Shown piece after piece: positions 10,193-18,462 of a stretch of 64,000 nucleotides of DNA. This stretch comes from Rhodospirillales bacterium (GTDB lineage: Bacteria > Pseudomonadota > Alphaproteobacteria > Rhodospirillales > Defluviicoccaceae). The notes under the pieces are model-generated. The model was not told the origin of the DNA, did not search any database, and saw only the letters and a list, made by a program, of their open reading frames with translations. The number at the start of each line of letters is the position of its first letter. Within the stretch, counting starts at the first letter, position 1. Position numbers and translations under genes: made by a program. The stretch covers positions 1 through 64,000 of the forward strand of contig JADJXQ010000025.1 in the NCBI GenBank assembly GCA_016710335.1, read 5' to 3'.

Positions 10193-11128
10193 ATGCTGGG
10201 GCGCACGGCGAACAACGTCTACTGGCTGGCGCGCCATGTGGAGCGTGCCGAAAACCTGTCGCGGCTGCTGGCGAGCACCTACCACATGTCGCTGCTGCCG
10301 CCCGGCGACGGCAACGGCACACGGCACTGGGAGGCGCCTCTGGCACTCTGCCCCGACCCTTCCTCGTTCGCCGCGCGCCACGATGCGGTGACCGCCGCCA
10401 CCGTTATCGACTTCATGGCGCTCGACACGGATAACCCCGGCAGCATTCGCTCCAGCATTCGCCAGGCGCGGGAGAACGCGCACGCGACCCGCAACGAGTT
10501 GACCACCGAGGTGTGGGAGGCCATCAACCAGACCTACTACGAGCTGGAATCTCTCAACTACGCCAAGTTGCTGGACCGCGGATTTCAGGAGTTCTTCGAC
10601 TGGGTGAGGGAGCGCTCGCATCTCTACCGGGGCGCCGTGTTCGGCACCATGCGCCGCGGCGAGGCGTTCACGTTTTCGCGGCTCGGCACCTTCATCGAGC
10701 GGGCCGACAATACCGCCCGGTTCCTGTCGCTCAAGTGGGGCCTGCTGACGCCCGGCGCGTCGCGGCCGGTCGCCGCCGAAGACTACTACCGATGGGGCGC
10801 GCTGCTGCGAGCGTTCAGCGCGTTCAAGGCCTACCGGGAGGTCTATTCGGTCATCATCGACCCGCGGCGGGTGGCCGAGTTGCTGGTCCTGCGGCGCGAC
10901 ATGCCGCGCTCGCTGTTTGCATGCGCAGGGGAAACCCTTTCGATCCTCGACGATATGCGGGGCAATGCCGACTGCACCCGCCTCGCCCGTCAGATCTACA
11001 CGCGCATGGAGGTTAGCCGCATCGACGGCATCCTGCGATCGGGTCTGCCCCGTTACCTGAACGAGTTCGTTCGCCGCAACAGCGAACTGGATGGTCTAAT
11101 CGGCAAGGAGTTCATGCTCGTCCCATGA
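10193..11128 (+). CDS. Alpha-E domain protein (DUF403)
   Basis: 311 residues, helix-rich, starting MLGRTANNVYWLARHVERAE, the near-invariant opening of the alpha-E family, with ERADNTARFL in the middle and a conserved RMEVSRIDGIL-type end. The ATG at 10193 has an AGGAGG Shine-Dalgarno 4 bases upstream and lies 9 bases after the ATP-grasp stop. The family has no assigned activity; it is nearly always encoded between a permuted ATP-grasp and a transglutaminase-like protein, as here, and is proposed to act with them in peptide formation or modification. Confidence 0.92.
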   Translation: MLGRTANNVYWLARHVERAENLSRLLASTYHMSLLPPGDGNGTRHWEAPLALCPDPSSFAARHDAVTAATVIDFMALDTDNPGSIRSSIRQARENAHATRNELTTEVWEAINQTYYELESLNYAKLLDRGFQEFFDWVRERSHLYRGAVFGTMRRGEAFTFSRLGTFIERADNTARFLSLKWGLLTPGASRPVAAEDYYRWGALLRAFSAFKAYREVYSVIIDPRRVAELLVLRRDMPRSLFACAGETLSILDDMRGNADCTRLARQIYTRMEVSRIDGILRSGLPRYLNEFVRRNSELDGLIGKEFMLVP

Positions 11129-11934
11129 GGTTGAACATCATTCATGAAACCCACTACCGGTTTCAGTCGTCGGCGCAGCACAGCATCCAGTACCTGCGGC
11201 TGACGCCGCGACCGGATCCGTGCCAGCATGTGCGCAACTGGCGCCTGTCGACGCCGGGCAAGTTGCGGAGCTGGATCGACGGCTTCGGCAACATCGCCCA
11301 CATTTCGGTACAGGCGGGTCAACACGACGAGGTGGCGGTGGTCGTGCGCGGCGAGGTCGAAACCGTCGACACGGCCGGCATCGTCTCTTCCGATGACGGC
11401 TTGCCGCCGCTGATGTTCCTGCGCCAGACCAGGTTCACGACGCTCGGCGACAGCATCCGCGCCTTGGCGGAGCCGTTCCGCGAGCGCATCGACGACGAGG
11501 GGATGATCGCGGGGCTGCACGCACTGATGCTGTCGGTCAACGGCACGCTCGATTATCGGCCGGGTCTCAGCGACGTCGCCAGCACGGCTGCGGAGTGCAT
11601 CGACAACGGACACGGCGTCTGCCAGGATTTTGCGCACCTGTTCATCGCCTGCTGCCGTTCTCTCGGCGTGCCGGCGCGCTACGTCAGCGGCTATCTCTAC
11701 GACGACGGAGCCTCCCGGGGCACCGTCGCCAGCCATGCCTGGGCCGAATCCTATGTGGACGATCTGGGCTGGGTGTCGTTCGACCCGACCAACGGCTGTT
11801 CCGCGACGGAAAGCTACGTGCGCCTTGCCGTGGCTCTCGACTATGATGGCGCGTCGCCGGTGCGCGGCGTCCGCAGGGGCGGCGGCATCGAGGAGATGAG
11901 CGTCCGCGTCGAGGTCCTCAGCGAGACCCAATAG
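11125..11934 (+). CDS. Transglutaminase-like cysteine protease family protein
   Basis: 269 residues. An N-terminal beta region (MRLNIIHETHYRFQSSAQHS, bacterial transglutaminase-like N-terminal domain) precedes the papain-like core. The likely triad is Cys166 (NGHGVCQDFAH), His204 (ASHAWAESY) and Asp220 (SFDPTNG). The start overlaps the alpha-E stop as ATGA, so the two are translationally coupled. Such proteins are cytoplasmic amidases or proteases of unknown target in this operon context. In many genomes the operon also holds the proteasome-like protease Anbu; none follows here, as the next gene is a convergent CoA-transferase. Confidence 0.92.
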   Translation: MRLNIIHETHYRFQSSAQHSIQYLRLTPRPDPCQHVRNWRLSTPGKLRSWIDGFGNIAHISVQAGQHDEVAVVVRGEVETVDTAGIVSSDDGLPPLMFLRQTRFTTLGDSIRALAEPFRERIDDEGMIAGLHALMLSVNGTLDYRPGLSDVASTAAECIDNGHGVCQDFAHLFIACCRSLGVPARYVSGYLYDDGASRGTVASHAWAESYVDDLGWVSFDPTNGCSATESYVRLAVALDYDGASPVRGVRRGGGIEEMSVRVEVLSETQ

Positions 11935-11965
11935 CCCCACTGATGCAGAACGGGGGAGGCGCCGC

Positions 11966-13216
11966 CTACATGGCGGAGCGGCGCAGGTGCCAAGCCGCGG
12001 CAAGGTCGCCGCGGAACGTCGGGGCGGCGATGGCAATGAGGGCCTCGGCGCGGGCGTCAACCGACAGGCCGCGGAGGTCGGCGATGCCATGTTCGGTGGC
12101 GACCAGGTCCACGTCTCCCCGCGCGACGCTCACCGCGGTGCCCGACTCCAGTTGCGGCACGACCCGGGACACCGTGCCGCGCCTGGCTGTGGCCGGCAAG
12201 GCAACGACGGAAAAACCCCCCTTCGACAGGCGGGCCCCGCGCATGAAGTCGGTGATGCCGCCGGCGCTGGAGATCTGGCGGCCGCCGATCATTTCGGCGT
12301 TGACCTGGCCGAGCAGATCCACCTCGATCGCCGCGTTGATGGCGGTGAAGCGGTCGATGCCGGCGAGGGTGCCGATGGCGTGGGTCCAGCCAACCGGCGC
12401 GAAGCGGACGCGGGGATCGTCGCGCACGAACCGGTAGAGGGCGTCGGAGCCCCACGCGATGCCGGTGGTGATGGCGTCGTCCCGCTCGGCGATGGCGCCC
12501 GCCTGCACCAGCGGCAGTACCGCGTCGGTCAGTGCTCCGGCATGGATAGCGAGGTTGCGCTTGTCGGCGAACGCCGACAGCACGCCCTGCACGCCGCCGA
12601 TGCCGACCTCCACGGTGTCGCCGTCGTGGATGAGCGACGCGAGGTGACCGCCGATGGCGGCGAACACCGGGTCGACCGCGGCGGCGCGGCCGGCGAGCGC
12701 GCAGGGGGCCTCTATCACGTAGTCCAGCTTGGCGTAAGCCAAAGTGGTGCCGCGGGTCCGCGGCATCAGCGGGTTGACGTGGGCGACGGTAGCGCCGGCC
12801 ATGTCAAGGATCGCCGGCGCAAAGTCGTTGGCGATCCCGAGGCTGACCCGCCCCGCGTCATCCGGCGGGGAGACATGCAGGAGGGCGAGGTCGACGACCT
12901 CCCTGTCCCGAAGATGCGTGTAGATGCCGACGTACGACACGGGCACATAGCCGACCCTGCCGGCCGCGAATGAGTCACGCAACTCGGGGCCGACGAAGAA
13001 CGCCGTCGACCGCGCCTCCGGATGGAGTCCGGCATAGTCGGTGCAATTGTGGCCCGGGAGCCAGACGCCGGTGAAACGGACGCCGGCGGCGGCGTCCGGC
13101 GTCGCCTTGAGGGCGTCGACGACGAGCGCCGATTCGCCCTCCAGCCCCGGCGCATACACCGTCATGCCGGGGCGGAGCAGGCCGGGGAGGTCTTCCGGCT
13201 TGATGGACCGGGGCAT
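11966..13216 (-). CDS. Acetyl-CoA hydrolase/CoA-transferase family protein
   Basis: 416 residues with the two-domain fold of the acetyl-CoA hydrolase / 4-hydroxybutyrate CoA-transferase family. Visible signatures are VEVGIGGVQGVLSAFADKRNLAIHAG in the middle, INAAIEVDLLGQVNAE, and the C-terminal ATEHGIADLRGLSVDARAEALI. In characterised CoA-transferases a catalytic glutamate lies in a G-I-H-x-E segment. The matching stretch here reads TTGIAWGSDALYRF, with Gly where Glu is expected, so the protein may be a divergent subfamily or use another residue. Substrate unknown. It stands alone between a transglutaminase gene and a MarR regulator. Confidence 0.85.
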   Translation of the reverse strand: MPRSIKPEDLPGLLRPGMTVYAPGLEGESALVVDALKATPDAAAGVRFTGVWLPGHNCTDYAGLHPEARSTAFFVGPELRDSFAAGRVGYVPVSYVGIYTHLRDREVVDLALLHVSPPDDAGRVSLGIANDFAPAILDMAGATVAHVNPLMPRTRGTTLAYAKLDYVIEAPCALAGRAAAVDPVFAAIGGHLASLIHDGDTVEVGIGGVQGVLSAFADKRNLAIHAGALTDAVLPLVQAGAIAERDDAITTGIAWGSDALYRFVRDDPRVRFAPVGWTHAIGTLAGIDRFTAINAAIEVDLLGQVNAEMIGGRQISSAGGITDFMRGARLSKGGFSVVALPATARRGTVSRVVPQLESGTAVSVARGDVDLVATEHGIADLRGLSVDARAEALIAIAAPTFRGDLAAAWHLRRSAM

Positions 13217-13241
13217 GTCGCAGTTCGCCTATCCCGTCATG

Positions 13242-13347
13242 GGCCGTCATCGCGAGGAGGCGGAGCCGACATGGCAATCCGCATGGCGCCGGATGCCGAC
13301 CCCTGGATCGCCCCGCACCTTGGCCGAAGATGCCCGCAAAGACGACG
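13242..13347. repeat. Interspersed palindromic repeat element, copy 1
   Basis: Two arms in inverted orientation, about 40 bases each, lie between the CoA-transferase and MarR genes. The left arm (from about 13245) contains GTCATCGCGAGGAGGCGGAG and then TGGCAATCC; the right arm (to about 13347) is the reverse-complement type, CCTGGATCGCC followed by a degenerate GCAAAGACGA. It matches a second element at 40780-40880, and its wording resembles the TCATTGCGAGG...GGCAATCC repeats common between genes in this group. Probably a transcribed stem-loop or a non-autonomous mobile relic. Confidence 0.6.
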
Positions 13348-13422
13348 GTTTGCAACGAGCGGCGGCGTTACGATCCGGCGCCGCGCGGCTTCGGCGCCGG
13401 ATCGTGCCCCGCTCCGTTCCCG

Positions 13423-13791
13423 CTACGGCACCGCGCGCCCGTCCCCGTGGGCCGCGATCATCTCGCCGTAGTCGTGGAGAAAGACCGAGCCGCGGACGGT
13501 CCGCTGGACGTTGATGCTGCGACGGTCGTCGTCGTCGACCTTTCGCCGCACGAAGTCGAGCGCCGCCAGGCGGTTGAGCCCGCGGGTCACGGCGGCCTTC
13601 GAGATCCCAAGGGCGGACGCCAGTCCGCGCACCGTGTGCGGCGGCGGGGTGAGATAGACGGTGAGCAGGATGGCCATCTGCCGGACGGACAAGTCGGGGA
13701 GGTTGCTGCGGACGGAACTCACCAGGGTACGGTGCCACAGTTCCAGCCCGCCTCGCGACGTCAGAGGGACGAGCTTGTCGGAAGCGTTCAT
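13423..13791 (-). CDS. MarR family transcriptional regulator
   Basis: 122 residues from the ATG at 13791. The frame is open further upstream into rnpB, but homology begins here. The core is a winged helix: LSVRQMAILLTVYL, then HTVRGLASALGISKAAVTRGLNRLAALDFVRRK and the wing DDDDRRSINVQRTVRG. The protein is short for MarR, with reduced dimerisation helices at both ends. It is divergent from rnpB and upstream of the CoA-transferase gene, which could be a target, though nothing in the sequence proves it. Confidence 0.85.
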   Translation of the reverse strand: MNASDKLVPLTSRGGLELWHRTLVSSVRSNLPDLSVRQMAILLTVYLTPPPHTVRGLASALGISKAAVTRGLNRLAALDFVRRKVDDDDRRSINVQRTVRGSVFLHDYGEMIAAHGDGRAVP

Positions 13792-13866
13792 TGTCGGGGT
13801 CTTCGCGGGTTGCGGGTGCGCGCACCGGAGCACTATACCACTGCCGGGGGTGGCGGTCTGCGTCCG

Positions 13867-13895
13867 TTGCCGTTTTTCCCCATCTGCTCTAGTCT
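13867..13895 (+). promoter_or_regulatory. Predicted sigma-70 promoter of rnpB
   Basis: A -35-like TTGCCG (13867-13872), a 17-base spacer and a -10-like TAGTCT (13890-13895) end 7 bases before the first base of RNase P RNA helix P1 (13903). The spacing and the match to the mapped RNA end make this the likely promoter. Confidence 0.55.
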
Positions 13896-13902
13896 CTTTC
13901 CC

Positions 13903-14347
<445 letters not shown>

Positions 14348-14709
14348 GCCATCTCCCGAACGGCAACTTCAGAAACGACCGGCGCCGCGACCGTGACCGG
14401 CAAAATGGAACATTTGACGAACAAATAACGGGCGGGTTGCGAAGGCGTCGTTGTTGAGACAAGGCGGCGCCGCGGCAAGATGTTCGCTCCTTGAATTCCC
14501 GGGTTTGTTTCAGGAGCTTCAGAACGCCATTCATGCCGACCTGTTAACAGCCGCTCTTCAAAACTTTGTAGAGGAAGTGAATCCAATATCTCCCATTGAC
14601 CACCATTGCATCCCATGGTATCCCATTTGGTATCAGGGAATGCTTCGAAAACGTGCGCGTCCCGCCGGCGTTGGGTGGGCGAGATGCAGCGGGGACGTGA
14701 GGAGCCGTC
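14348..14709. other. Intergenic region between rnpB and mraZ
   Basis: 362 bases, less GC-rich than the surroundings and without a supported gene. It carries the MraZ-type box array (14581-14625) and, within that, a possible promoter for the dcw cluster. A Shine-Dalgarno GAGGAG lies just before the mraZ ATG at 14710. I see no clear intrinsic terminator for rnpB. Confidence 0.6.
14581..14625 (-). promoter_or_regulatory. Five phased MraZ-type boxes upstream of mraZ
   Basis: On the minus strand, five 5-base units recur every 10 bases: TGGGA (14621-14625), TGGGA (14611-14615), TGGTG (14601-14605), TGGGA (14591-14595) and TGGAT (14581-14585), each separated by 5 bases. MraZ is known to bind direct repeats of TGGGN with 5-base spacers in its own promoter. 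A weak sigma-70 match (TTGACC 14596-14601, 17 bases, TATCCC 14619-14624) lies within the array, so bound MraZ would block it. This suggests autoregulation of the whole dcw operon. Confidence 0.75.
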
Positions 14710-15183
14710 ATGGCTCTGCTGATCGGGCGATTCGTCAACAAGATCGACGCTAAAGGGCGAATATCCGTGCCGAAGGCTTTCCGCGACTCGCTGTCTGTCC
14801 AGAACTCCGACTTCGCAGGCGTCTACGCATTCCCGCATTTCAAAGCAGCAGCCATCGAGCTTTGCGGCGAATCCTTCATGCAACAATTGACGGACAGGAT
14901 TGACAATCTTGATATGTTTTCGGACGCGCGCGACGATTTGACGTCTATCCTTTTGGAAAGCGCGCATCCTTTGCCGTTCGATCCGGAGGGCCGCATTACG
15001 CTGCCGAAGGAACTGATCAGCCATGCTCATCTTGACAAAGAAGCATTGATTGTTGGCCGCTCCAAGAGCTTCCTGATCTGGGAACCGACCCTTTACAAGG
15101 AGCACCGGGCGCTCGCCTTCGAGCGGGCCCGCACCACCGGCGCCACCCTCAAGCTGCGCACGCCACAGGAGGTCGCCCCGTGA
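14710..15183 (+). CDS. mraZ: Transcriptional regulator MraZ
   Basis: 157 residues with two AbrB-like SpoVT/MraZ repeats: FVNKIDAKGRISVPKAFRD near residue 8 and FDPEGRITLPKELISHA near residue 95. It forms a ring-shaped DNA-binding oligomer that represses the dcw operon in characterised bacteria. First gene of the cluster; the stop overlaps the rsmH GTG start as GTGA. Upstream boxes at 14581-14625 are its likely operator. Confidence 0.97.
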   Translation: MALLIGRFVNKIDAKGRISVPKAFRDSLSVQNSDFAGVYAFPHFKAAAIELCGESFMQQLTDRIDNLDMFSDARDDLTSILLESAHPLPFDPEGRITLPKELISHAHLDKEALIVGRSKSFLIWEPTLYKEHRALAFERARTTGATLKLRTPQEVAP

Positions 15184-16301
15184 GCGACCTCGGCTCCAAT
15201 GTGCCCCCCGATGTGCGCCCTCCTGTTCCCCCGCATGTCCCGGTGATGCTGGCGGAGATGCTGGACGGTATGGCTCCGCGCGCCGATGGCGTGTACGTGG
15301 ACGCCACCTTCGGCGGCGGCGGCTACACGAGGGCGCTGCTCGACGCGGCGGCGTGCCGAGTTTGGGGCATCGACCGCGATCCCGATGCGGTGGCCCGAGC
15401 GGATGTGCTGTGCCGCCGTTACGCGGGCCGGCTGACCGTGCTGCCCGGATCGTTCGGCGACCTCGCAAATGGTCTTGGCACGGCGGGGATCGATCGGGTG
15501 GACGGCATCATCTTCGATCTGGGCATGTCATCGCAGCAACTGGAGACGCCCGAGCGCGGCTTCTCGTTCCGCCTTGACGGTCCGCTCGACATGCGGATGG
15601 ACCCGTCCGTCGCCGTCAGCGCCGGCGACGTGGTCAACACTGCCTCGGCGCAGGATCTCGCACGCATCCTCCGCAGCTACGGGGAAGAGCGCTCGGCGCG
15701 GCGCATCGCCCGCGCCATCGTCGAGGCGCGGGAAACGGCGCCGATCATCCGGACCGGGCAGCTTGCGGCGATCGTGCATCGGGTGCTCGCTGGCCCGCCG
15801 ACCGGGATCGACGCGGCGACCCGCACCTTCCAGGCGCTCCGCATCTACGTCAACGACGAACTCGGGGAACTGGATCGGGGGCTGCTTGCCGCCGAGCACC
15901 TGCTCGCGCCTGGCGGGCGGCTGGGCGTCGTCGCCTATCACTCGCTTGAAGACCGCCGCGTCAAGATGTTCATGCGCACCCGCAGCGGTGTCGCCCCGCG
16001 CGCCTCCCGCCATCATCCGGACGGCTCCGCAGAGGGCAGCGCTCCCAGCCTGCGACTCGTGCACCGCCGTGCGCTCCGCCCGACGGCCGCGGAGATCGCC
16101 GCCAACCCTCGCGCGCGTTCAGCCCGCATGCGCGTTGCGGAACGCACTGCGGCGCCTGCGTGGCCCTCTTCATCGGAAGGCGGGCGCACGGAAGCCTTGC
16201 CGACGGATCGTCAAAGCAGCGACGACCGGTCGACGCACGACCGGCGAACAACGGACCAGCGGGCAGCAGTCCAGCCATCAGCAGACAGGAGAGCGGCATG
16301 A
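15180..16301 (+). CDS. rsmH: 16S rRNA (cytosine1402-N4)-methyltransferase RsmH
   Basis: 373 residues. SAM-binding motif VDATFGGGGYTRALLDA near residue 40, IIFDLGMSSQQLETPERGFSF, and RTFQALRIYVNDELGELD, all typical of RsmH (MraW), which methylates C1402 of 16S rRNA. The usual family length is about 300-320 residues. The last 45 or so residues form a charged, low-complexity tail rich in Asp, Arg, Ser and Thr (for example DDRSTHDRRTTDQRAA) with no family counterpart, probably disordered. GTG start in a GTGA overlap with mraZ; the stop overlaps the ftsL ATG. Confidence 0.97.
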   Translation: MSDLGSNVPPDVRPPVPPHVPVMLAEMLDGMAPRADGVYVDATFGGGGYTRALLDAAACRVWGIDRDPDAVARADVLCRRYAGRLTVLPGSFGDLANGLGTAGIDRVDGIIFDLGMSSQQLETPERGFSFRLDGPLDMRMDPSVAVSAGDVVNTASAQDLARILRSYGEERSARRIARAIVEARETAPIIRTGQLAAIVHRVLAGPPTGIDAATRTFQALRIYVNDELGELDRGLLAAEHLLAPGGRLGVVAYHSLEDRRVKMFMRTRSGVAPRASRHHPDGSAEGSAPSLRLVHRRALRPTAAEIAANPRARSARMRVAERTAAPAWPSSSEGGRTEALPTDRQSSDDRSTHDRRTTDQRAAVQPSADRRAA

Positions 16302-16675
16302 ACGCCGGTTTCTTCCGACAGACGACCCTGTTGTTCATGGTGCTCGCCATAGGGCTGGCGCTTGTCCTGTTCGGCGTCAAATACGAGGTCCAGGACGTGG
16401 AAGAGGAGTTGGCGCAACTCGACCAGGACATCGCCAACGAGCGCCGCAGCATCCACGTGCTCCGCGCCGAATGGGCGTACCTCAACAACCCCGACCGGCT
16501 TCGCGGTCTCGCCAAGTCGCACCTGGATCTGCAGCCGTTGGCGCCCGAACAGCTTGGATCGTTCGCTTCCCTGCCGTGGCCGACGCCGCCGACACAAGCC
16601 GGGATCGCCTCTGCGCTGAAATCCGGGCCCATCAACGTCCCGTCGACGGCGTCCCGCTGGAGTGCCGAGCCATGA
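16298..16675 (+). CDS. ftsL: Cell division protein FtsL
   Basis: 125 residues from the ATG at 16298, which overlaps the rsmH stop (ATGA) and follows a CAGGAGAG Shine-Dalgarno. The longer open frame is ignored. One transmembrane helix (about 9-27, TLLFMVLAIGLALVLFGV) is followed by a coiled-coil (VQDVEEELAQLDQDIANERR) and LRAEWAYLNNPDRLRGLA, the FtsL/DivIC signature. It bridges FtsQ/FtsB to FtsI/FtsW in the divisome. Confidence 0.95.
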   Translation: MNAGFFRQTTLLFMVLAIGLALVLFGVKYEVQDVEEELAQLDQDIANERRSIHVLRAEWAYLNNPDRLRGLAKSHLDLQPLAPEQLGSFASLPWPTPPTQAGIASALKSGPINVPSTASRWSAEP

Positions 16676-18462
16676 GCGGTCTTCAGCACAAGGGCAGTCT
16701 GGAAACCGCCCGCGGCACCGCGGTTCGCCGCACCGTGCGGCTGGAAGGCGCCTATTCGCGAACTCTGGACGTCGCACGCAATCGGCTGGTCGTCGCCGGG
16801 ATATTCTTCCTGTTGGCGTTTCTGGTGATCGGCGGGAGATTGGTGACGCTGGCAGCCATTGGCGGCGGCACGGAGCGGGCCGCCGCTGGCGGCAGCGCCT
16901 GGGTGGCGGGCCGCGGCGACATCTTCGACCGCAACGGTGTCCTTCTCGCCACCAGCCTGCCGACACCCTCGTTATACGCCGATCCCTCGGAGGTCCTGGA
17001 CCCCATCGAGACCGCCCGGCGGCTCATGCAGGTGTTCCCGGACCTTGATCGCACCGTCTTGCTCAACCGGCTGTCGCGAGATTGTCGTTTCGTCTGGATC
17101 CGCCGCAATATCACGCCGGAGGAACAACACGCCGTCAACTGGCTCGGTCTTCCTGGTCTCGGCTTCCGCATCGAGGCGCGCCGCGTCTATCCGCACGGCT
17201 CGATGGTGTCCCACCTCGTCGGCTTCACGAACCGTGCCGCTCGCGGCGTCGCCGGCGCCGAAAGTGCGTTCGACGCCGAACTTGCGGCGGATCTGCCGGT
17301 CACCCTCTCCGTCGACGTCGGTGTCCAGAGCATCCTGCACCAGGAATTGATGCGGACGATCAAAACCTTCCGCGCCGTCGGCGCCGCCGGCGTGGTGCTC
17401 GATGCGGAGAACGGAGAGGTCCTGGCGATGGTGTCGCTGCCGGACTTCGACCCCAACGATCCGGCCTCCGGCGACGAGGAGCTGCGCTTCAACCGCGCCA
17501 CCCAGGGCGTCTACGAAATGGGCTCCACGTTCAAATTGTTCACGGCGGCGATGGCGCTCGACAGCGGCACCGTAACGCTTGAGAGCGGCTATGACGCCAG
17601 CCGCCCGATTCGAATTTCGCGCCATACGATTCGGGACTTCCATCCGGAAAATCGGTGGCTCTCGGTACCGGAAATCCTTGTTCATTCATCGAATATCGGC
17701 GCCGCCCAGATGGCGCTTGACGTCGGAGCGGGCCTCCAGCGCAAGTACTTGCAACAACTTGGTCTGCTCACGGCGCCGGGCATCGAACTACCGGAGGTGG
17801 GCAAGCCCTTGCAGCCCGGACAGTGGCGTGACGTGAACACGATGACGATCGGTTTCGGACATGGCATCGCGGTGAGCCCGCTGCAGGTCGCCTCCAGCGT
17901 GGCGACCGTGGTCAATGGCGGCGTTCAGCACCGCCCGACCATCGTCCGCCGCGAGGCGCCGCGTCCGTTGGGCGAACAGGTTCTGTCTGCGCGCACCTCG
18001 GAGCGGATGCGGGCGATGATGCGGCTCGCGGTCATGCGCGGCACCGGCACCAAAGCGGACGTTCCCGGGCTCCGCGTCGGCGGCAAGACGGGCACGGCGG
18101 AGAAGCTGATCGGCGGCCGCTATAACCGTAGCGCCAAGCTGGTTTCCTTCGTCGGGGCCTTCCCGATCGATCATCCGCGCTACGTGGTGGTGGCGGTGGT
18201 CGACGAACCGAAAGGCACCCGAGAGACCTACGGTTACGCGACCGGCGGTTGGGTCGCGGCGCCGGCGGTCGGCCGCATCGCGGACCGCATCGCGCCGATC
18301 CTCGGGGTCGAGCCGGTGATGGCGGACATCGAGGAGATCAAGGCGCGGGAGCGGGGCGAACACCGCATCATCCCCGCGGTGCTGCGGGGCGACGCCCCGA
18401 TGACCGCGTTCCTCCGGCAGGCGATGGCCCAGGCGCGGGGACGACCCGGTGCGGCTCACTGA
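16672..18462 (+). CDS. ftsI: Septal peptidoglycan transpeptidase FtsI (PBP3)
   Basis: 596 residues from the ATG at 16672 (ATGA overlap with ftsL). An N-terminal cytoplasmic tail and one transmembrane helix (about 40-62) precede the PBP dimer domain (GRGDIFDRNGVLLATSL) and the transpeptidase domain. Active-site motifs are STFK (in YEMGSTFKLFTA), SSN (in HSSNIGAAQM) and KTG (in VGGKTGTAEK). It cross-links septal peptidoglycan. The 3' end overlaps murE by 14 bases. Confidence 0.97.
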   Translation: MSGLQHKGSLETARGTAVRRTVRLEGAYSRTLDVARNRLVVAGIFFLLAFLVIGGRLVTLAAIGGGTERAAAGGSAWVAGRGDIFDRNGVLLATSLPTPSLYADPSEVLDPIETARRLMQVFPDLDRTVLLNRLSRDCRFVWIRRNITPEEQHAVNWLGLPGLGFRIEARRVYPHGSMVSHLVGFTNRAARGVAGAESAFDAELAADLPVTLSVDVGVQSILHQELMRTIKTFRAVGAAGVVLDAENGEVLAMVSLPDFDPNDPASGDEELRFNRATQGVYEMGSTFKLFTAAMALDSGTVTLESGYDASRPIRISRHTIRDFHPENRWLSVPEILVHSSNIGAAQMALDVGAGLQRKYLQQLGLLTAPGIELPEVGKPLQPGQWRDVNTMTIGFGHGIAVSPLQVASSVATVVNGGVQHRPTIVRREAPRPLGEQVLSARTSERMRAMMRLAVMRGTGTKADVPGLRVGGKTGTAEKLIGGRYNRSAKLVSFVGAFPIDHPRYVVVAVVDEPKGTRETYGYATGGWVAAPAVGRIADRIAPILGVEPVMADIEEIKARERGEHRIIPAVLRGDAPMTAFLRQAMAQARGRPGAAH

